From Liolophura sinensis (taxonomy: Eukaryota; Mollusca; Polyplacophora; Chitonida; Chitonidae): a DNA stretch of 64,000 bases. Under the pieces are notes generated by a model. The model saw nothing but the letters and a program-made list of their open reading frames with translations, was not told the origin of the DNA and searched no databases. Every line of letters starts with the position of its first letter. The first letter of the stretch is position 1. This document shows positions 13,201 to 25,705 of the stretch, piece by piece. The stretch covers positions 2,480,001-2,544,000 of the forward strand of contig NC_088300.1 in the NCBI RefSeq assembly GCF_032854445.1. The letters are read 5' to 3'. The translations under genes and the position numbers were made by a program.

Positions 13201-14202
13201 TCTTATGCATGGAAATTTTCTGTCTACCACTGTTTATCCAGTCATTTCCTAGTGTTTTTATCGTATAAATGTTATTTTGTGGTATTTTCTTGCATTGTTC
13301 TCAGACTTGTGTACTGCCTGATGTTTCATTTTCTTCACCTGCTAATTGAGGTCTGGGTTTTCAATATTTTCTTGTTAGCTATTGATTTGTCTATATTCAG
13401 ACTGCAGTGTTTTGTGATATGATCAGTTTAAGGCAAAATGCAAGTGTTTATTGGAACAGTGTACTTAGTTGGTATGTGTGTACATATGCATATACATGGT
13501 TATCCAGTGTGTAAAGCTATACTTTATTGTATGAAAAGCCAGACTGTGTTGTGATACAGGTACTTTATTTGGTTGACACATACATGTATACATGTATATA
13601 AATGTAATATGAAATGTGGTTTTAAGAAAATTTTGGGGGATACCTGTGTCATCATTTATTGAACACATTTATTCACGAAAGTGGGATGAGATCTCAGTCT
13701 TGCCAGAGAAATACTGTAGCATTGGTACCCTGATGTATTGGTATCCCAGATGTGTTGGTATCCCTGATATATTGGTATCCCGGATGTTTTGGTATCCCTG
13801 ATATATTGGTACCCGGATGTGTTGGTATCCCTGATATATTGGTATCCCGGATGTGTTGGTATCCCTGATGTATTGGTATCCCAGATGTATTGGTATCCCA
13901 GATGTATTGGTATCTCTGATGTATTGGCATTCCTGAAGTCATTATCGTACATTGGAAAATCTAGTTTTCTAGTTTTTGCTTATATATTACTTGGGATTTG
14001 TGATATTCATGAAGGAAGTCAGACTGAGAAGTTTCATTTATTATATTCATCCCAAAAATTAAGTGTTTTGATTGTAAAATAAACGCTCATAACCTTTAAC
14101 ATGTATCAAAATATCCTGAAGTGCTTTCTTCACTTTGTCAGAATTGTGAATTTGTATGTTTTGTTTGCATTCTTAATTCATATATATATATATATATATA
14201 AA

Positions 14203-14260
<58 letters not shown>

Positions 14261-17200
14261 TGTACAATGTATGTGCTTAAGGTTTCCTGATGGTGACCCA
14301 TGTCTTTTTTTTTACTGTAATTTCAGCCTTATGAGGATGGGGAGCTGCTGAAGCCACCCACACCTGTGCCAAGGCAGACAACTCTGCCCTCAGACCATGC
14401 TGACAACACTGCCATCATTGAGGAGGACAGTCACCTTCAGCACCCTGTCTCTAAGCACCTGTCAGAAGTACAGAGACATAGCGTGAATAGCACGGTCTCT
14501 AGTTCCGGATATGTGGTGAGTTCATCATTGTGTAGTTATTGCTGTAACATCAGTTCTTTAGCATTGTATTAACTCCAGAATAACCACCGTCTCCTTCTTT
14601 CGTCACAGATCCATTCCTGGAGAAATATTTATCTGATTTATCTGTTGGTGCTGATCAGCAACTGTCTGGGAAATGATGCTTGTAATGATACCCTGCTGAA
14701 CTTACATTACTGTCACTCACTTGACTGAGCACACAGATATGCCGTGAAGATGTTTGGTGAACAATGTGTTGCTTTTCTCAGCCTTCGATACCATCAGACA
14801 GATGGTCAAGTTCATACGGAGAAACGGTCTTCGAGCGCACTTTTCCGCCTGATCATCTTCCTTCTCACTCACCTTCTCTGATGACAGCGCTCCCTGGCCG
14901 GGGACATGAGAACTACGCCTACCAGCCTGACAATCATCAGCAGATATCATCTGGGAGCAGCCAGGAACAGAGGTAGGCCTGCGTTGTGCCGTGTACCGGA
15001 GAGAAATCATTCAAGATTGAATTATAACCTGACAAAACTTTTATATTGTTCCCGTGTTGTATTACTCTGTTGAAGCGGTATCTTCAATTTTATTCATTAT
15101 ATTTTCTTTTTAGCTGTGTATGCATTTGTTGGGTTTTTTTTGCACCAAGAGACTATTTGTAAAATTACACCTTACATGTACATTGGTGCAGCAGTTTTGC
15201 GTAAAAAGTGAAACTATGTTAAATGTCATTGATGCATCCGCTCATTGATTCATTTGGTGCTATTTGCTCAAGGGACTTAACTCTGCCTTGATTTTTGTTA
15301 TGTAGACAGACAGGAGGGAGCAGTGACTTGAGAGCTGCCTGGAATCGTCTGTATGGCCAAGAAGGAAAAACTGTGTTAAAACCTCCTGTTCCTCTGTACA
15401 GACCACAGCAGAATGTATGTTTTATTTGCTATTAAACATTTCCTCTAATTTTTGAATTCTATTTTCTTTTATTTTCATGGAAGCATGTTCAGACATGTTA
15501 ATTTTATGAACAAAAATAAGCCTTGTCCTAGTACAAACTTGATCTCTCTACAGTTGACCAGAATGAGTGTTATGTTAATTTTATGAGTAAAAATAAGCCT
15601 TTACTGGATTCCTAAAATGCATAAATCCCCATACAAGGCTCAATTTATTGAGGGTTCAAGAAATTGTACCACTAAACTCTTGTCAGTCTTAATCACGAGA
15701 GCGTTACAGGAAGTAAAGCCATTTTTGAATAAGGATTGTTGACCAGTATGAGTGGCATGTTAATTTTATGAGTAGAAATAAGCCTTGTCCCAGTACAAAC
15801 TTGATCTCTCTTGAACAGTTGACCAGTGTGAATGGTATGTTAATTTTGTTATTCTGATATAATTATAAACTGAATTTCAAATTCAGATAACCAATGCTGT
15901 TAAGAAGGGACCTCCACCTCCCCCACCAATCAGAAATGAGTCTGTTCAGAGGGAGGAAGAGCCAAGAGTCTCTAAAGCAATAACACAGCCCAGAAATAGC
16001 ACACTTCTTCCACCCACTCACTCCTCAGTGAGTGTTTCTCCAGCAGTCAGATTGGAGGAGAGAAAACTCGCCAACGTCCCAATACATGTTTCAAGACCGG
16101 ACAACTTTTTGTATCCTGATGCAGCTGGTTATCCTCATGATGCCCATGGAAATGTAGGTACAGGTAGGAACAGCAACAAGACGGAGAACTCTGAAAACAC
16201 TTCTCGTACTGTCATTGGTGTCAGTCAAGGCAGGCCAGTCACGACAGTCAATCATGTGACATCTACATTCCCACCTGGTACTCCAGGGGTCATTGAAAGG
16301 TCAGGGTCATATGAAGAGTTGGGAATAGTTTCTGAGAAGAAGAAGAATCCATCCACCAAACCATCTCGAGATCCAGGGTTTGTATCACGGCTTTCTTCAC
16401 AAGTGAGGCACGCCAACGAGTTTCCGTCCAGTTATATACCTTCCAGTTCTGACTATGCTGACATTGACGGCCTGGAAGATACTCCTCTGGCAGCCCATGA
16501 CAGTATATTTGACCGCAATAGTGAGGAGTCGTCGGGATCTGTAACTCCGCCTCTTCCACCACTCTCACCATCCAATTCCCCGCCCACCAGTGTGCCGTCC
16601 TCCCCCAACCCTGAACCAAAGTTCCCACGGTCCCTCAGTGCTGACATGCTGTCTACCCCCAAAGCTCCAGACCTTCTGGCCTCCACCAAACAAGCACCTG
16701 CCTCAGCAAAGAATCGCAAAATGACCTCTTCAGAACTCAACTGGAGAAAGTACTCCCCGAGAGAAAATTCCTCCAAGCATCGAAACCAGAAGAGATCTAA
16801 AAATCAGTATGGTAAGCACTGGTGGGTTTTACATGTGTTGTCAGTGTTTCCTGATCATCATTATCTGAATTGCTTGCTAAAATGAAGCTTCACCATCATC
16901 AGCCCACCTGTAGTTGTTATAATGTAGTGTATTAACCACAGACATTTGAAAGTGGTCTTTGTAATGCTACCCTACCGCCAATGTTAGCTCATTTTCTTGT
17001 CATTGGGCAACAATATGTATTGCTCTACATATGTGTTTATAGATTTTTTTTCTTGAAAGTATTAATTATGATCGATTCAATTTTAAAACATCATGTATAC
17101 GTTTGATTTTTGTACGTTTGATTTCTGGCAATTTCCGACTTCACAGCAGCATAATTTTAGACAGGATAAATTAGTACCATGTAAATGTATGATGAATTAT

Positions 17201-20200
17201 CTACATGATTTTTGTTACAGTGTCAGCACTTACAATTTCATGTCTTCTGCATACCTGGATGTATAGTAATTAAATGAGGAGTTTGTGGATCATTTTGAAG
17301 CATTCATATTATAGGTACAGTAACAGAGAAGTAATGATCTTTGTCGTTTTCAGGTATCTCTTTAAATGGGGTCAAAGACTCTGATGAAGAAAGTTTTCCT
17401 TTTGATATTCACAACACAACTTTGACCGTTGAACAGTCCCCTAGAACATCCCAAGATACGGCTAGGGCATCATCCAATCAAATCCGAGACATGCAGCGTA
17501 AGTTGGATGGCCTTGAGGCGTTGTACAGCGAGGTTCTGAAACGTGTGGAACCTTCACGGGGCCTTGGGGTCAGAGAGAGACGCCACAGTATTGGCAGCTC
17601 GGACACAAGCTCCTTCAGGAGAGTAGGACCATTCCGACACTCATCCAGCCACAAACCCCGCATTAAGGATCTCAAGTAGGTTTTCTGTGTTAGACACCAA
17701 CCAAGTGTCATTGAAAGATAAAGGCTTTGTCTTATTAGTTGAAGGTATAAAGAATTGGAAGTCAGTTATGAAAACATTTTTGAAATATTACAGCTATCTG
17801 TTTTGACCAATCTCAAACTCAAACTCACCTGCATTTTCATCTGTAGTTTACTACTGCCCTACAACTGGTGCCCTACTGTCTACCTTCTTAAGGTGTTAAA
17901 ATCCCAATAAAGAAATAAAGCACCACTCTGTACTAAAACAAACATATGTTAATTGAATGTTTGTGGCTGTTAGAATACATATCTAGTCAGTGGTAAAGAA
18001 ATGAGCAGATATAAGAAGAATCCTTTTTTCAAAGCCATCCAGTTGCATGTATGATCACTGTCTGTATACGTCACAGGACCATCAACAAGCGTTTCCAGAA
18101 GCTTGAATCTCATGTCGTCACGCTGGCCAGAAGTGTCGCCCATCTGTCCTCTGAGATGAAATCCCAGAATGCCTTGTTAGTGGAGATGGACAGGTTACGC
18201 CAGGAGGTGAAGGATCTCCGTGAAGTGGCGCTGTCCAATCACAAGAAAGGCCAAGGTCATGTCCCTGACTTTGATAGGTTCCGGGGATGGGTTCCGGCCC
18301 TAACTAACCCCAAACGTGTCAACAAATTGACAAAGTGAGTAGTGTTTATAGTATCGGGGAGTTTTAAGCGAACTCGTGCCTAAAGCGTTTTCAGGTGGAG
18401 ACTGTCTAGATTAAAGATTCTGTCTTCTTAAAGTATGATGAGTATGTAGTCTACATGTTTTATGATGAGTATGTAGTCTACATGTTTTATGATGAGTATG
18501 TAGTCTACATGTTTTATGATGAGTATGTAGTCTACATGTTTTATTATGAGTATGTAGTCTACATGTTTTATGATGAGTATGTAGTCTACATGTTTTATGA
18601 TGAGTATGTAGTCTACATGTTTTATGATGAGTATGTAGTCTACATGTTTTATGATGAGTATGTAGTCTACATGTTTTATGATGAGTATGTAGTCTACATG
18701 TTTTATGATGAGTATGTAGTCTACATGTGTATGATGAGTATGTAGTCTACATGTTTTATGATGAGTATGTAGTCTACATGTTTTATGATGAGTATGTAGT
18801 CTACATGTTTTATGATGAGTATGTAGTCTACATGTTTTATGATGAGTATGTAGTCTACATGTTTTAGGCGGATTTAGGATAATATCCACTGAATTATAAT
18901 TTTCTCCAGTTTCCTGCATGTTTGACTGATAGGACTAATGGGTTCTGCTGAAAGTTCATTAGCCCTTGACCAGTGAGATTGTTCAAACACAGCTGATGTT
19001 AGGTAACTGACCAGGTAACTGTTTCCCCACGACTATGGGCATGACTTCTGCTCAACCAAGCCCATTGGTTCAGTTAGTAGAGTCCGCTTCAGGAGCAGAA
19101 GAACCAGGGTCATTCCTGGGTCGGGCCACATCTAAGACCTTAAAAGAGGAAGTTGTAGCTTCTTCACTTGACGTCTTCATTAAGGGGATAGGGCAACGAC
19201 TGGTTGACTCTTGTCAGTATAATGGCTCGGGTGGGGCGCCTTACTTGCCTTCGGTTAAGCCGTCTCAGTGAAGCCGCACTAGATATAAGAGTGATGGAAA
19301 TCTGTCCTGCAACAAGGAGGCACATCACATGTTCTTGCACTTTAATGACCCCTTCGTCATCATATGACTGAAACATTGTTAAGTACATTTATGACGTTAA
19401 ATCCTAAGCACTCACTCACTCACTCACTCTTCCCTTACTATGGCCAGGTAACTGTTTCCCCACGACTATTGGCTTGACTTCTTCCCCCCTTCAAGTTGCG
19501 TGTGTAAAATATCTTTGCCTGTAGGGTAAAGCAGCTGTCAGATATATATATAAGTATCTTGTATATCACTAAAGATTAGCTGCATATATAATGAATGTTC
19601 TCAGACACAACTGAGTCCAGCTATTAAAACTGGCTGGCTTGGCAGAGGACAGTCTCAGCATAAGGGAAAAGCGGTGAATTAAGCATGGAAAATCAGGCAA
19701 ATCTCTAGACCTGAAGGTTTTCATTGAAGTGCTTTGATAGAAAAATGATTGATATTTTTTGGGGGATGGGAGTTTTATACCATAGAAATGTTAGGAAGTG
19801 TTATCCTATTTGCTGTGAAATGATGATTATCATAAACGATTTTAAGACTTCTCTATGTAGTTTATCTGTTCTGGACCAGATCATAAGACAAAATATGAAA
19901 ATATAAAATTGCTTGGTACTTTCCACATTTGGAAATTATAAGCATTAGTGGTATATAAAGATGAGAGAAAAGACATAGACAGGAGACAGATTTCCAGTTT
20001 CATCTTGCAATGGGAATTCTGTAGAAATCTGAATTAAGAAAAAATTGTTATGTCACAGGTAAAAGCTGTTCTTTGAGACTGAGAAACAAATTTCATGTGC
20101 CATATTATACCAACATCTTACCTTTTCTTACGGTTAATTTGTCTTAATTTTACGGTACTCATTATGAGTGTTCTTTTCAGATTTTTTGGTCAGGAGCCTC

Positions 20201-21243
20201 CACTGTTAGAGATTTTCCTGCGGAGACTTGGTTATGAGGTAGGTGAAATTTGATTTGTGAATATGAATGACGGTATGGTAACGATGTACATTGTATGCTA
20301 CAACGGTCATTTCAGGTACTGCAGATACATGTACATGGATATTTTGCATGTAAGTACTTAAGTATCTAGGTACATGTTATGATGTGGGTGTGTCAGCACC
20401 CAGGTATTCGCGTGTGTCAGTTATCAGCTATGACCATGATCATGTGTAAATTGTTTACACCCACACAAGTACTTATGCATCAGTAGGTCTATGGTTGTGT
20501 TAAGATGTTCAGTGTGTCATATTCTAGCCTGTACAGGGGAATGACAGGAAATGTCCACTACAGTCACATACACATGTATAAGAGAGTCACATGTGAGAGA
20601 TTAACCAGTGTAATTCAGCAGTTCACATTAGGTTTAAAGTAGATGACTGGGGCCTGACATCACTGACTTATTTACAGTTTACGATTTTTACGATTACATT
20701 TTGCAGTTTTTGTTGTGAACTTAAGAACACATTGCAATTACATGTACATGCAGTACCTGTAATAAAATGAATAAAAATACAATAATGTGTTTACTTACTG
20801 GATTACTTACTGTAGCCTATAAGCTTCTCAATGTTGTTGCCCTGTTGTGTCTTGTCCAGTATGACCTTTCCTCCTAATGTACACTTACACAATAAACTAA
20901 GATGTTGGACAGTGTTTTATGAGCCCATAAGATAACACATGTACAAATGTGAAGCTTCAAAGTGTTTTCTAGTCTTCTAGGTTTGCAAATTCTGTGAAGG
21001 TAAAAGGATAAGAGTTATATAAAAACTCTTGAAGATCTTTAGTTGCATGTAGGTCTCATTTCATCTAATTTTCAGAAATTTACACAAAACTTCAAGGTGG
21101 AACATATTGGTATGATTGAGCTTCCATACATGACAGAGGAGAGGTTAAAAACAATAGGGATTCCCATGGGACCTAGGCTAAGGATCCTACAGGAGGCTCA
21201 GCTCTGCTTCAGACAGGAGAACTTTGACATTTACATCGTCTGA
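10271..21243 (+). CDS. SAM-domain, coiled-coil, proline/serine-rich protein (C-terminal 980 aa, 13 exons)
   Basis: Exons: 10271-10469, 10917-11026, 11555-11767, 12362-12469, 12785-12877, 14327-14515, 14782-14972, 15306-15414, 15887-16811, 17354-17675, 18077-18334, 20181-20238 and 21076-21243. All have AG/GT borders and their phases join into one frame of 981 codons including TGA. The first two thirds are low-complexity Pro/Ser/Thr/Gln-rich with a GPPPPPP run in the ninth exon, typical of a disordered scaffold. Exons 10-11 carry coiled-coil heptads (IRDMQRKLDGLEALYSEVLK; later MDRLRQEVKDLREV). The last two exons form a SAM domain (PPLLEIFLRRLGYEKF, then LPYMTEERLKTIGIPMGP). The chain ends FDIYIV, a possible class II PDZ ligand. 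The N-terminus is missing or starts in exon 1, where an ATG at 10262 lies in frame. Adaptor or cytoskeletal scaffold is the likely role by architecture. I cannot name an orthologue. Confidence 0.88.
10585..10605 (+). repeat. Poly-G tract (21 G)
   Basis: Uninterrupted run of 21 G in the first intron of the SAM-domain gene. Length is likely uncertain in the assembly. Confidence 0.9.
11815..11872 (+). mobile_element. SINE family A fragment
   Basis: Short match to the internal part of SINE family A: TCTCACCAGTGATG, then GTGAGTTCAAGTCC, which is the B-box-like pol III region, then a CTGACTCTCTGG block. Neither end of the element is present. It lies in the intron after the third exon of the SAM gene. 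Confidence 0.6.
12052..12136 (+). mobile_element. 85 bp mini-SINE (family A head joined to tail) with 14 bp target duplication
   Basis: The first ~45 bases match the tRNA-like head of family A (GGGGCCTCCATGACTCAGTT, GCGCTAGCGCAGCG). They are joined directly to the 3' end (TGTGAAATATTCCTGAGCAC, AACACCAATCAAATAAA). About 170 internal bases, including the B box, are absent. It is flanked by perfect 14 bp direct repeats TACTAAATCATCTT at 12038-12051 and 12137-12150, so both ends are true insertion ends. Confidence 0.85.
13723..13935. repeat. Minisatellite, 18 bp unit
   Basis: About 12 copies of an 18 bp unit, GATGTATTGGTATCCCTG with variants, in an intron of the SAM-domain gene. It is open in several frames because 18 is a multiple of three (MYWYPD-like on +, YQYIRDTNTSG-like on -). 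No coding evidence. Confidence 0.92.
14180..14258. repeat. (AT)n microsatellite with A-run
   Basis: About 80 bases of alternating AT broken by an A11 run, about 70 bases upstream of the exon at 14327. Can form a cruciform or hairpin and is prone to assembly error. Confidence 0.95.
18434..18866. repeat. Minisatellite, 27 bp unit
   Basis: About 16 nearly perfect copies of a 27 bp unit containing GATGAGTATGTAGTCTACAT. The core GTAGTCTAC is close to self-complementary. The array sits in the intron between the coiled-coil exon ending 18334 and the SAM exon at 20181. Frames are open on both strands only because 27 is nine codons. Confidence 0.95.
19049..19428 (+). mobile_element. SINE family B copy, (ACTC)n tail
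   Basis: tRNA-like head (TTGGTTCAGTTAGTAGAGTC, then GGTCATTCCTGGGTCGGGCC), body shared with 57373-57716 (CTTAAAAGAGGAAGTTGTAG, AACAAGGAGGCACATCACAT), then TTAAGTACATTTATGACGTT and CACTCACTCACTCACTC. Direct repeats of about 40 bp (AGGTAACTGTTTCCCCACGA core) occur on both sides, at about 19012-19050 and 19444-19483. It lies in a SAM-gene intron. Confidence 0.85.
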
Positions 21244-21925
21244 GGATCCTACAGGAGGTCTAGCTCTGCTTCAGACAGGAGAACTTTGACATTTACATCG
21301 TCTGAAGATCCTACAGGAGGTCTAGCTCTGCTTCAGACATGTTAACTTCGGCATTTACATTGTCTGAGGACCCTACAGGAGGTCCAGCTCTGCTTCAGAC
21401 AGGAGAACTTTGACATTACATTGTCTGAGGATCCTACAGGAGGCTCAGCTCTACTTCAGACAGGAGAACTTTGACATTTACTTCGTCTGAGGATCCTACA
21501 GGAGGTCTAGCTCTGCTTCAGACAGGAGAACTTTGACATTTACATCGTCTGAAGATCCTACAGGAGGTCTAGCTCTGCTTCAGACATGTTAACTTCGGCA
21601 TTTACATTGTCTGAGGACCCTACAGGAGGTCCAGCTCTGCTTCAGACAGGAGAACTTTGACATTACATTGTCTGAAGATGGTACAGGAGGCACAGCACTG
21701 CTTCAGACAGGTGAATAACATTTGCATCATCTCAGGACCCTACAGGAGGTCCAGCTCTGCTTCAGACAGGAGAACTTTAACATTACATTGTCTGAAGATG
21801 GTACAGGAGGCACAACACTGCTTCAGACAGGTGAATAACATTTGCATCATCTCAGGACCCTACAGGAGGGCCCAGCACTGCTTCAGACAGGAGAACTTTG
21901 ACATTTATATTGTCTGAGGATGCCT
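21180..21925 (+). repeat. 61-62 bp array derived from the last coding exon of the SAM gene
   Basis: The first unit is the end of the coding exon itself, encoding RILQEAQLCFRQENFDIYIV and the TGA. About eleven further copies follow head to tail, each with the GGATCCTACAGGAGG start and a version of GAGAACTTTGACATTTACAT. A four-unit block (about 21243-21489) recurs at 21490-21735. Unit length is not a multiple of three and most copies carry the TGA, so only the first copy should be translated. Decayed copies continue to about 22200. Confidence 0.93.
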
Positions 21926-22374
21926 AAAGGAGGTCCAGTTTTGCTTCATAAAGGGCACAGTTTGACACTTAGGATCCTAGTACTATGACAATTATTAGCT
22001 GAGGATCCAGGATTTGTGACATTATCATTGTCAGAGTATTCAGAAAATGTGAGTAACATGGTGTGAGGATCCTACAACTGTCACATTAACATTAAGATTC
22101 TGCAGGAAGCACAGCTCTACTCTATACAGGATGTCTTTGACATAAAACATTGTGCAGGATCCTACATTGACAGAACTCTGCCTTTTTGACATTGTCACAG
22201 GGATCTTACCTGAGGACCTTACATGATCTGACAAATTTAGAAATCAGTTGACAGCTGATGCGGTAATTCTGAGTCTTGAGTGCTAAACCATCTACACAAT
22301 GAACAGCTGCTGTGCATTCAAGACATTTGTACATGAGAAAACTGTATGTATTGTATAAACCTTCATGCTCCTCT

Positions 22375-23105
22375 GTATGACTGATATGTGAGAGATATGT
22401 GGACATGTGATAACAAACGTGTATCCAGTGTGTATGACTGATATGAGAGATACGTGGACGTGTGATAACAAACTTGTATCCAGTGTGTATGACTGGTGTG
22501 TGAGAGATACGTGGACGTGTGATAACAAACGTGTATCCAGTGTGTATGACTGGTGTGTGAGAGATACATGGACATGTGATAACAAACGTGTATCCAGTGT
22601 GTATGACTGATATGAGAGATACGTGGACGTGTGATAACAAACGTGTATCCAGTGTGTATGACTGATATGTGAGAGATACGTGGACATGTGATAACAAACG
22701 TGTATCCAGTGTGTATGACTGGTGTGTGAGAGATACGTGGATGTGTGATAACAAACGTGTATCCAGTGTGTATGACTGAGATGTGAGAGAGACGTGGACA
22801 TGTGATAACAAACGTGTATCCAGTGTGTATGACTGATATGTGAGAGATACGTGGACGTGTGATAACAAACGTGTATCCAGTGTGTATGACTGGTGTGTGA
22901 GAGATACGTGGATGTGTGATAACAAACGTGTATCCAGTGTGTATGACTGATATGAGAGATACGTGGACGTGTGATAACAAACGTGTATCCAGTGTGTATG
23001 ACTGATATGTGAGAGATACGTGGACATGTGATAACAAACGTGTATCCAGTGTGTATGACTAATATGTGAGAGATACATGGACATGTGATTACAAACATGT
23101 ATCCA
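22375..23105. repeat. Minisatellite, 57 bp unit
   Basis: About 12.7 copies of a 57 bp unit containing GTGATAACAAACGTGTATCC and AGTGTGTATGACTGATATGT. The unit lacks stops in all three minus frames, so 224-, 268- and 292-codon frames overlap there. That is expected from the repeat and not evidence of a gene. Units ending GGTGTGTG alternate with GATATG(TG) units. Confidence 0.94.
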
Positions 23106-24290
23106 GTTTATGCACCTTTATAAAATTCCTTTTGAATTACTACTTTTCTGTGTTGGGAAGCACAGTCAGGCACTCTGGCCAATGATAATTCACCAGTTCA
23201 TTCAGAAAGCTAATGACTGTTCAGGTTTAATCCAATTGGTTAATGATAAATAATGGTACAGTAAGATTACATTAGAAGCTGCCCCATGTGCTGAGCGCAA
23301 GTAATAAGCATCTTTGGCACAAATTAGTTTTAGAACTCCATTCATAAATTTTTCTTCTCACCGGTAATTATGAACATAATTCAAAACCATGCACTTTATT
23401 TAAAGCAAAGGAATTGTTTGTGGTGTGTGTCTTTAAATTTTTTTCCAGAAGTATTTAGCAGTATTTTTTTATATTTACATGATCAGTGGGTGTGAGAAGT
23501 GATTTTTTTTAAAGTATTTAGAAAATTTGCATAATGCACTTTAGGACTGTCAAAACATTCCAAACTCTTAGTTTTGTACAAGGTGGGGTTTTACAGATAT
23601 CCATTTTCTACTATTTGTACATATTTATCATCAGGTTTATGTTTTATCTTACCTATCATCAAATATTGACATATATACTATATTCTTATAAGTTATACAT
23701 GTATATTGATGTTTGAAATAACTACTCACTGAAAACATTGTATATGCTTAATTTGTGCTACACACCACCTTTGACAGCCTCTGTATTGTTGAAGCTGAAG
23801 AAAGAAATAAAGATATATAATCAGTCAAAGTATGATTCTCTTTTGACATTAGAATTTTCTAAATTTGCTGTGGCTGGTTCAGATGGTTACAGCAAAAGAT
23901 ACCTTGACAATTGTGTGCTTGCATACAGCTTGCTACTCTTGGCCTGCAGTTTTTAGTCAGGAGGTTTACCAGGAGAAGAGCATTTGTTTACCCCACACAC
24001 TGCTGCTTCTCCACCTTTCTGGGAAAAATTCTTCAGTGCAGCATTAATCACCATGCAAATGAAGAAATGCATTTCTGAGATACTGACATCATGTTGGCAG
24101 CTCAATTATTAAAGTAAATTGCAAGCTGAAAAATGTGTGAATGAAAACAGGATTATGGTAATCAGCTTTTAAGAGAAATTATTGGTAACTATTCAGTCTA
24201 AGAAATGGATGAACTTCTGATTTTTATACTCCGAAAATGAGAGGTTAGAATGCCTCTTAACTTCAGGAGATCATTCACCCGTTGGAGATC
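23106..24290. other. AT-rich unique sequence; possible poly(A) signal
   Basis: No gene seen. The first AATAAA that I noticed on + after the SAM-gene stop is at 23806-23811. If it is used, the 3' UTR would contain both the exon-derived array and the 57 bp array. This is only a candidate. Confidence 0.35.
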
Positions 24291-25095
24291 TGGTTCTTGA
24301 CACTAGGGGATGATACTTTACATCTGGGGGTGATTTTGTCATCAGGGGAGGGGTGGTTTTTCATATCAGAGGATTCTTTTCATATCAAGGGAGTTACAGA
24401 CGATTCTTCATATCAGGGGGAGGCTTTTCATATCAAGGGTGTTGCAGACGATTCTTCGTATCAGGGGAAGGTTTTGCATATCGAGGGAGTTGCAGACGCT
24501 TCTTCATATCAGGGGAAAGGTTTTCATATCAAAGGAGTTGCAGGCGCTTCTTCATATCAGGGGAAGATTTTTCATATCAGGGGAGTTGCAGACGATTCTT
24601 CATATCAGGGGAAGCTTTTCATATCAAGGGAGTTGCAAACTCTTCTTCCTATCAGGGGAAGCTTTTCCATATTGGGGGAGTTTGCAGATGATTCTTCAGA
24701 TCAGGAGTTGATTCTGCAGGGGAGCTGCAGACGCTTCTTCATATCAGGAAGATCTTTCATATCAGGGGAGTTGCAGACGATTCTTCATATCAGGGGAAAC
24801 TTTTCATATCAAGGGAGTTGCAAACTCTTCATTCCTATCAGGGGAAGCTTTTCCATATTGGGGGAGTTGCAGATGATTCTTCAGATCAGGAGTTGATTCT
24901 GCAGGGGAGCTGCAGACGCTTCTTCATATCAGGGAAGATCTTTCATATCAGGGGAGTTGCAGACGATACTTCATATCAGGGGAAACTTTTCATATCAAGG
25001 GAGTTGCAAACTCTTCTTTCTATCAGGGGAAGCTTTTCCATATTGGAAGTTGCAGATGATTCTTCAGATCAGGGGGTTGATTCTGCACAATGTAT
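24291..25095. repeat. Minisatellite, ~48 bp unit with higher-order repeat
   Basis: About 16 copies of a unit near 48 bp built from CTTCATATCAGGGGAAG and CTTTTCATATCAAGGGAGTT. From about 24640 a four-monomer block of 184-190 bp repeats, marked by CAGATCAGGAGTTGATTCTG. Several overlapping + frames up to 204 codons are by-products of the 16-codon unit. Confidence 0.92.
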
Positions 25096-25427
25096 GGTTG
25101 TTCAACCAGAAATTGGTTCTTGACATAAGAAAATGCTCTTGTAAAGAAAGGCTTTTCATACCTCTTCATTTTGTGAATGCTTCATTGACATTAAAGAATA
25201 AATGACGGTTACATACGTCTGTAAACAAACAGAAGAGCCCCACTCTTCCACTTTGATTATAAGTGTTTTGTATCTTGAAAAGCAGTTGCCTATTTATCTC
25301 CTGGATAAACTTTCATCTTTCATCCTAAGTTTGTTTCACTGGTTTCTGAATCCTTCATCACATGTTGGTTAATGGCTTTATTCTGGTCTCTGAATCCTTG
25401 CCCTGAAGTAGATCAGCCTTGTTCTGA

Positions 25428-25500
25428 TCCTGGAAACGTTTTGTATGGAATCCTGACCACCGTTGAGTACTACTTGAAACACCAATCAAATAGATAAATG
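25428..25500 (+). mobile_element. SINE family A 3' end fragment
   Basis: Carries the GAGTACTACTTGAAACACCAATC block and ATAGATAAATG tail of family A, with the 5' part missing. Confidence 0.6.
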
Positions 25501-25521
25501 TCCTACGATTTTCCACTAACA

Positions 25522-25705
25522 ATTTATCATGCTGGCTTCCTCTCTGGCCGTGGTTGGGAAGGTCTGCCAGCAATCTGCGGATGGTCATGGGTTTCCCTCG
25601 GGCTCTGCCCGATTTCCTCCCATCACAATGCTGAGCCGCCGTCGTATAAGTGAAATTTTCTTCATTACGCATAAAACACCTGTCAAATAAATTAACCAAA
25701 TAAAA
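25522..25705 (+). mobile_element. SINE family A, 5'-truncated
   Basis: Starts within the internal part (CATGCTGGCTTCCTCTCTGG), continues through GGATGGTCATGGGTTTCC, CTCCCATCACAATGCTGAGC and CGTCGTATAAGTGAAATTTT, and ends AAACACCTGTCAAATAAATT. Diverged by several percent from the 55358 copy. Confidence 0.85.

Noticed and set aside
18428-18919. 163-codon minus-strand His/Thr-rich frame
   Set aside because: Direct translation of a 27 bp repeat inside an intron of the SAM gene.
22206-23084. 292-codon minus-strand frame
   Set aside because: It is the 57 bp array. Two other minus frames are equally open.
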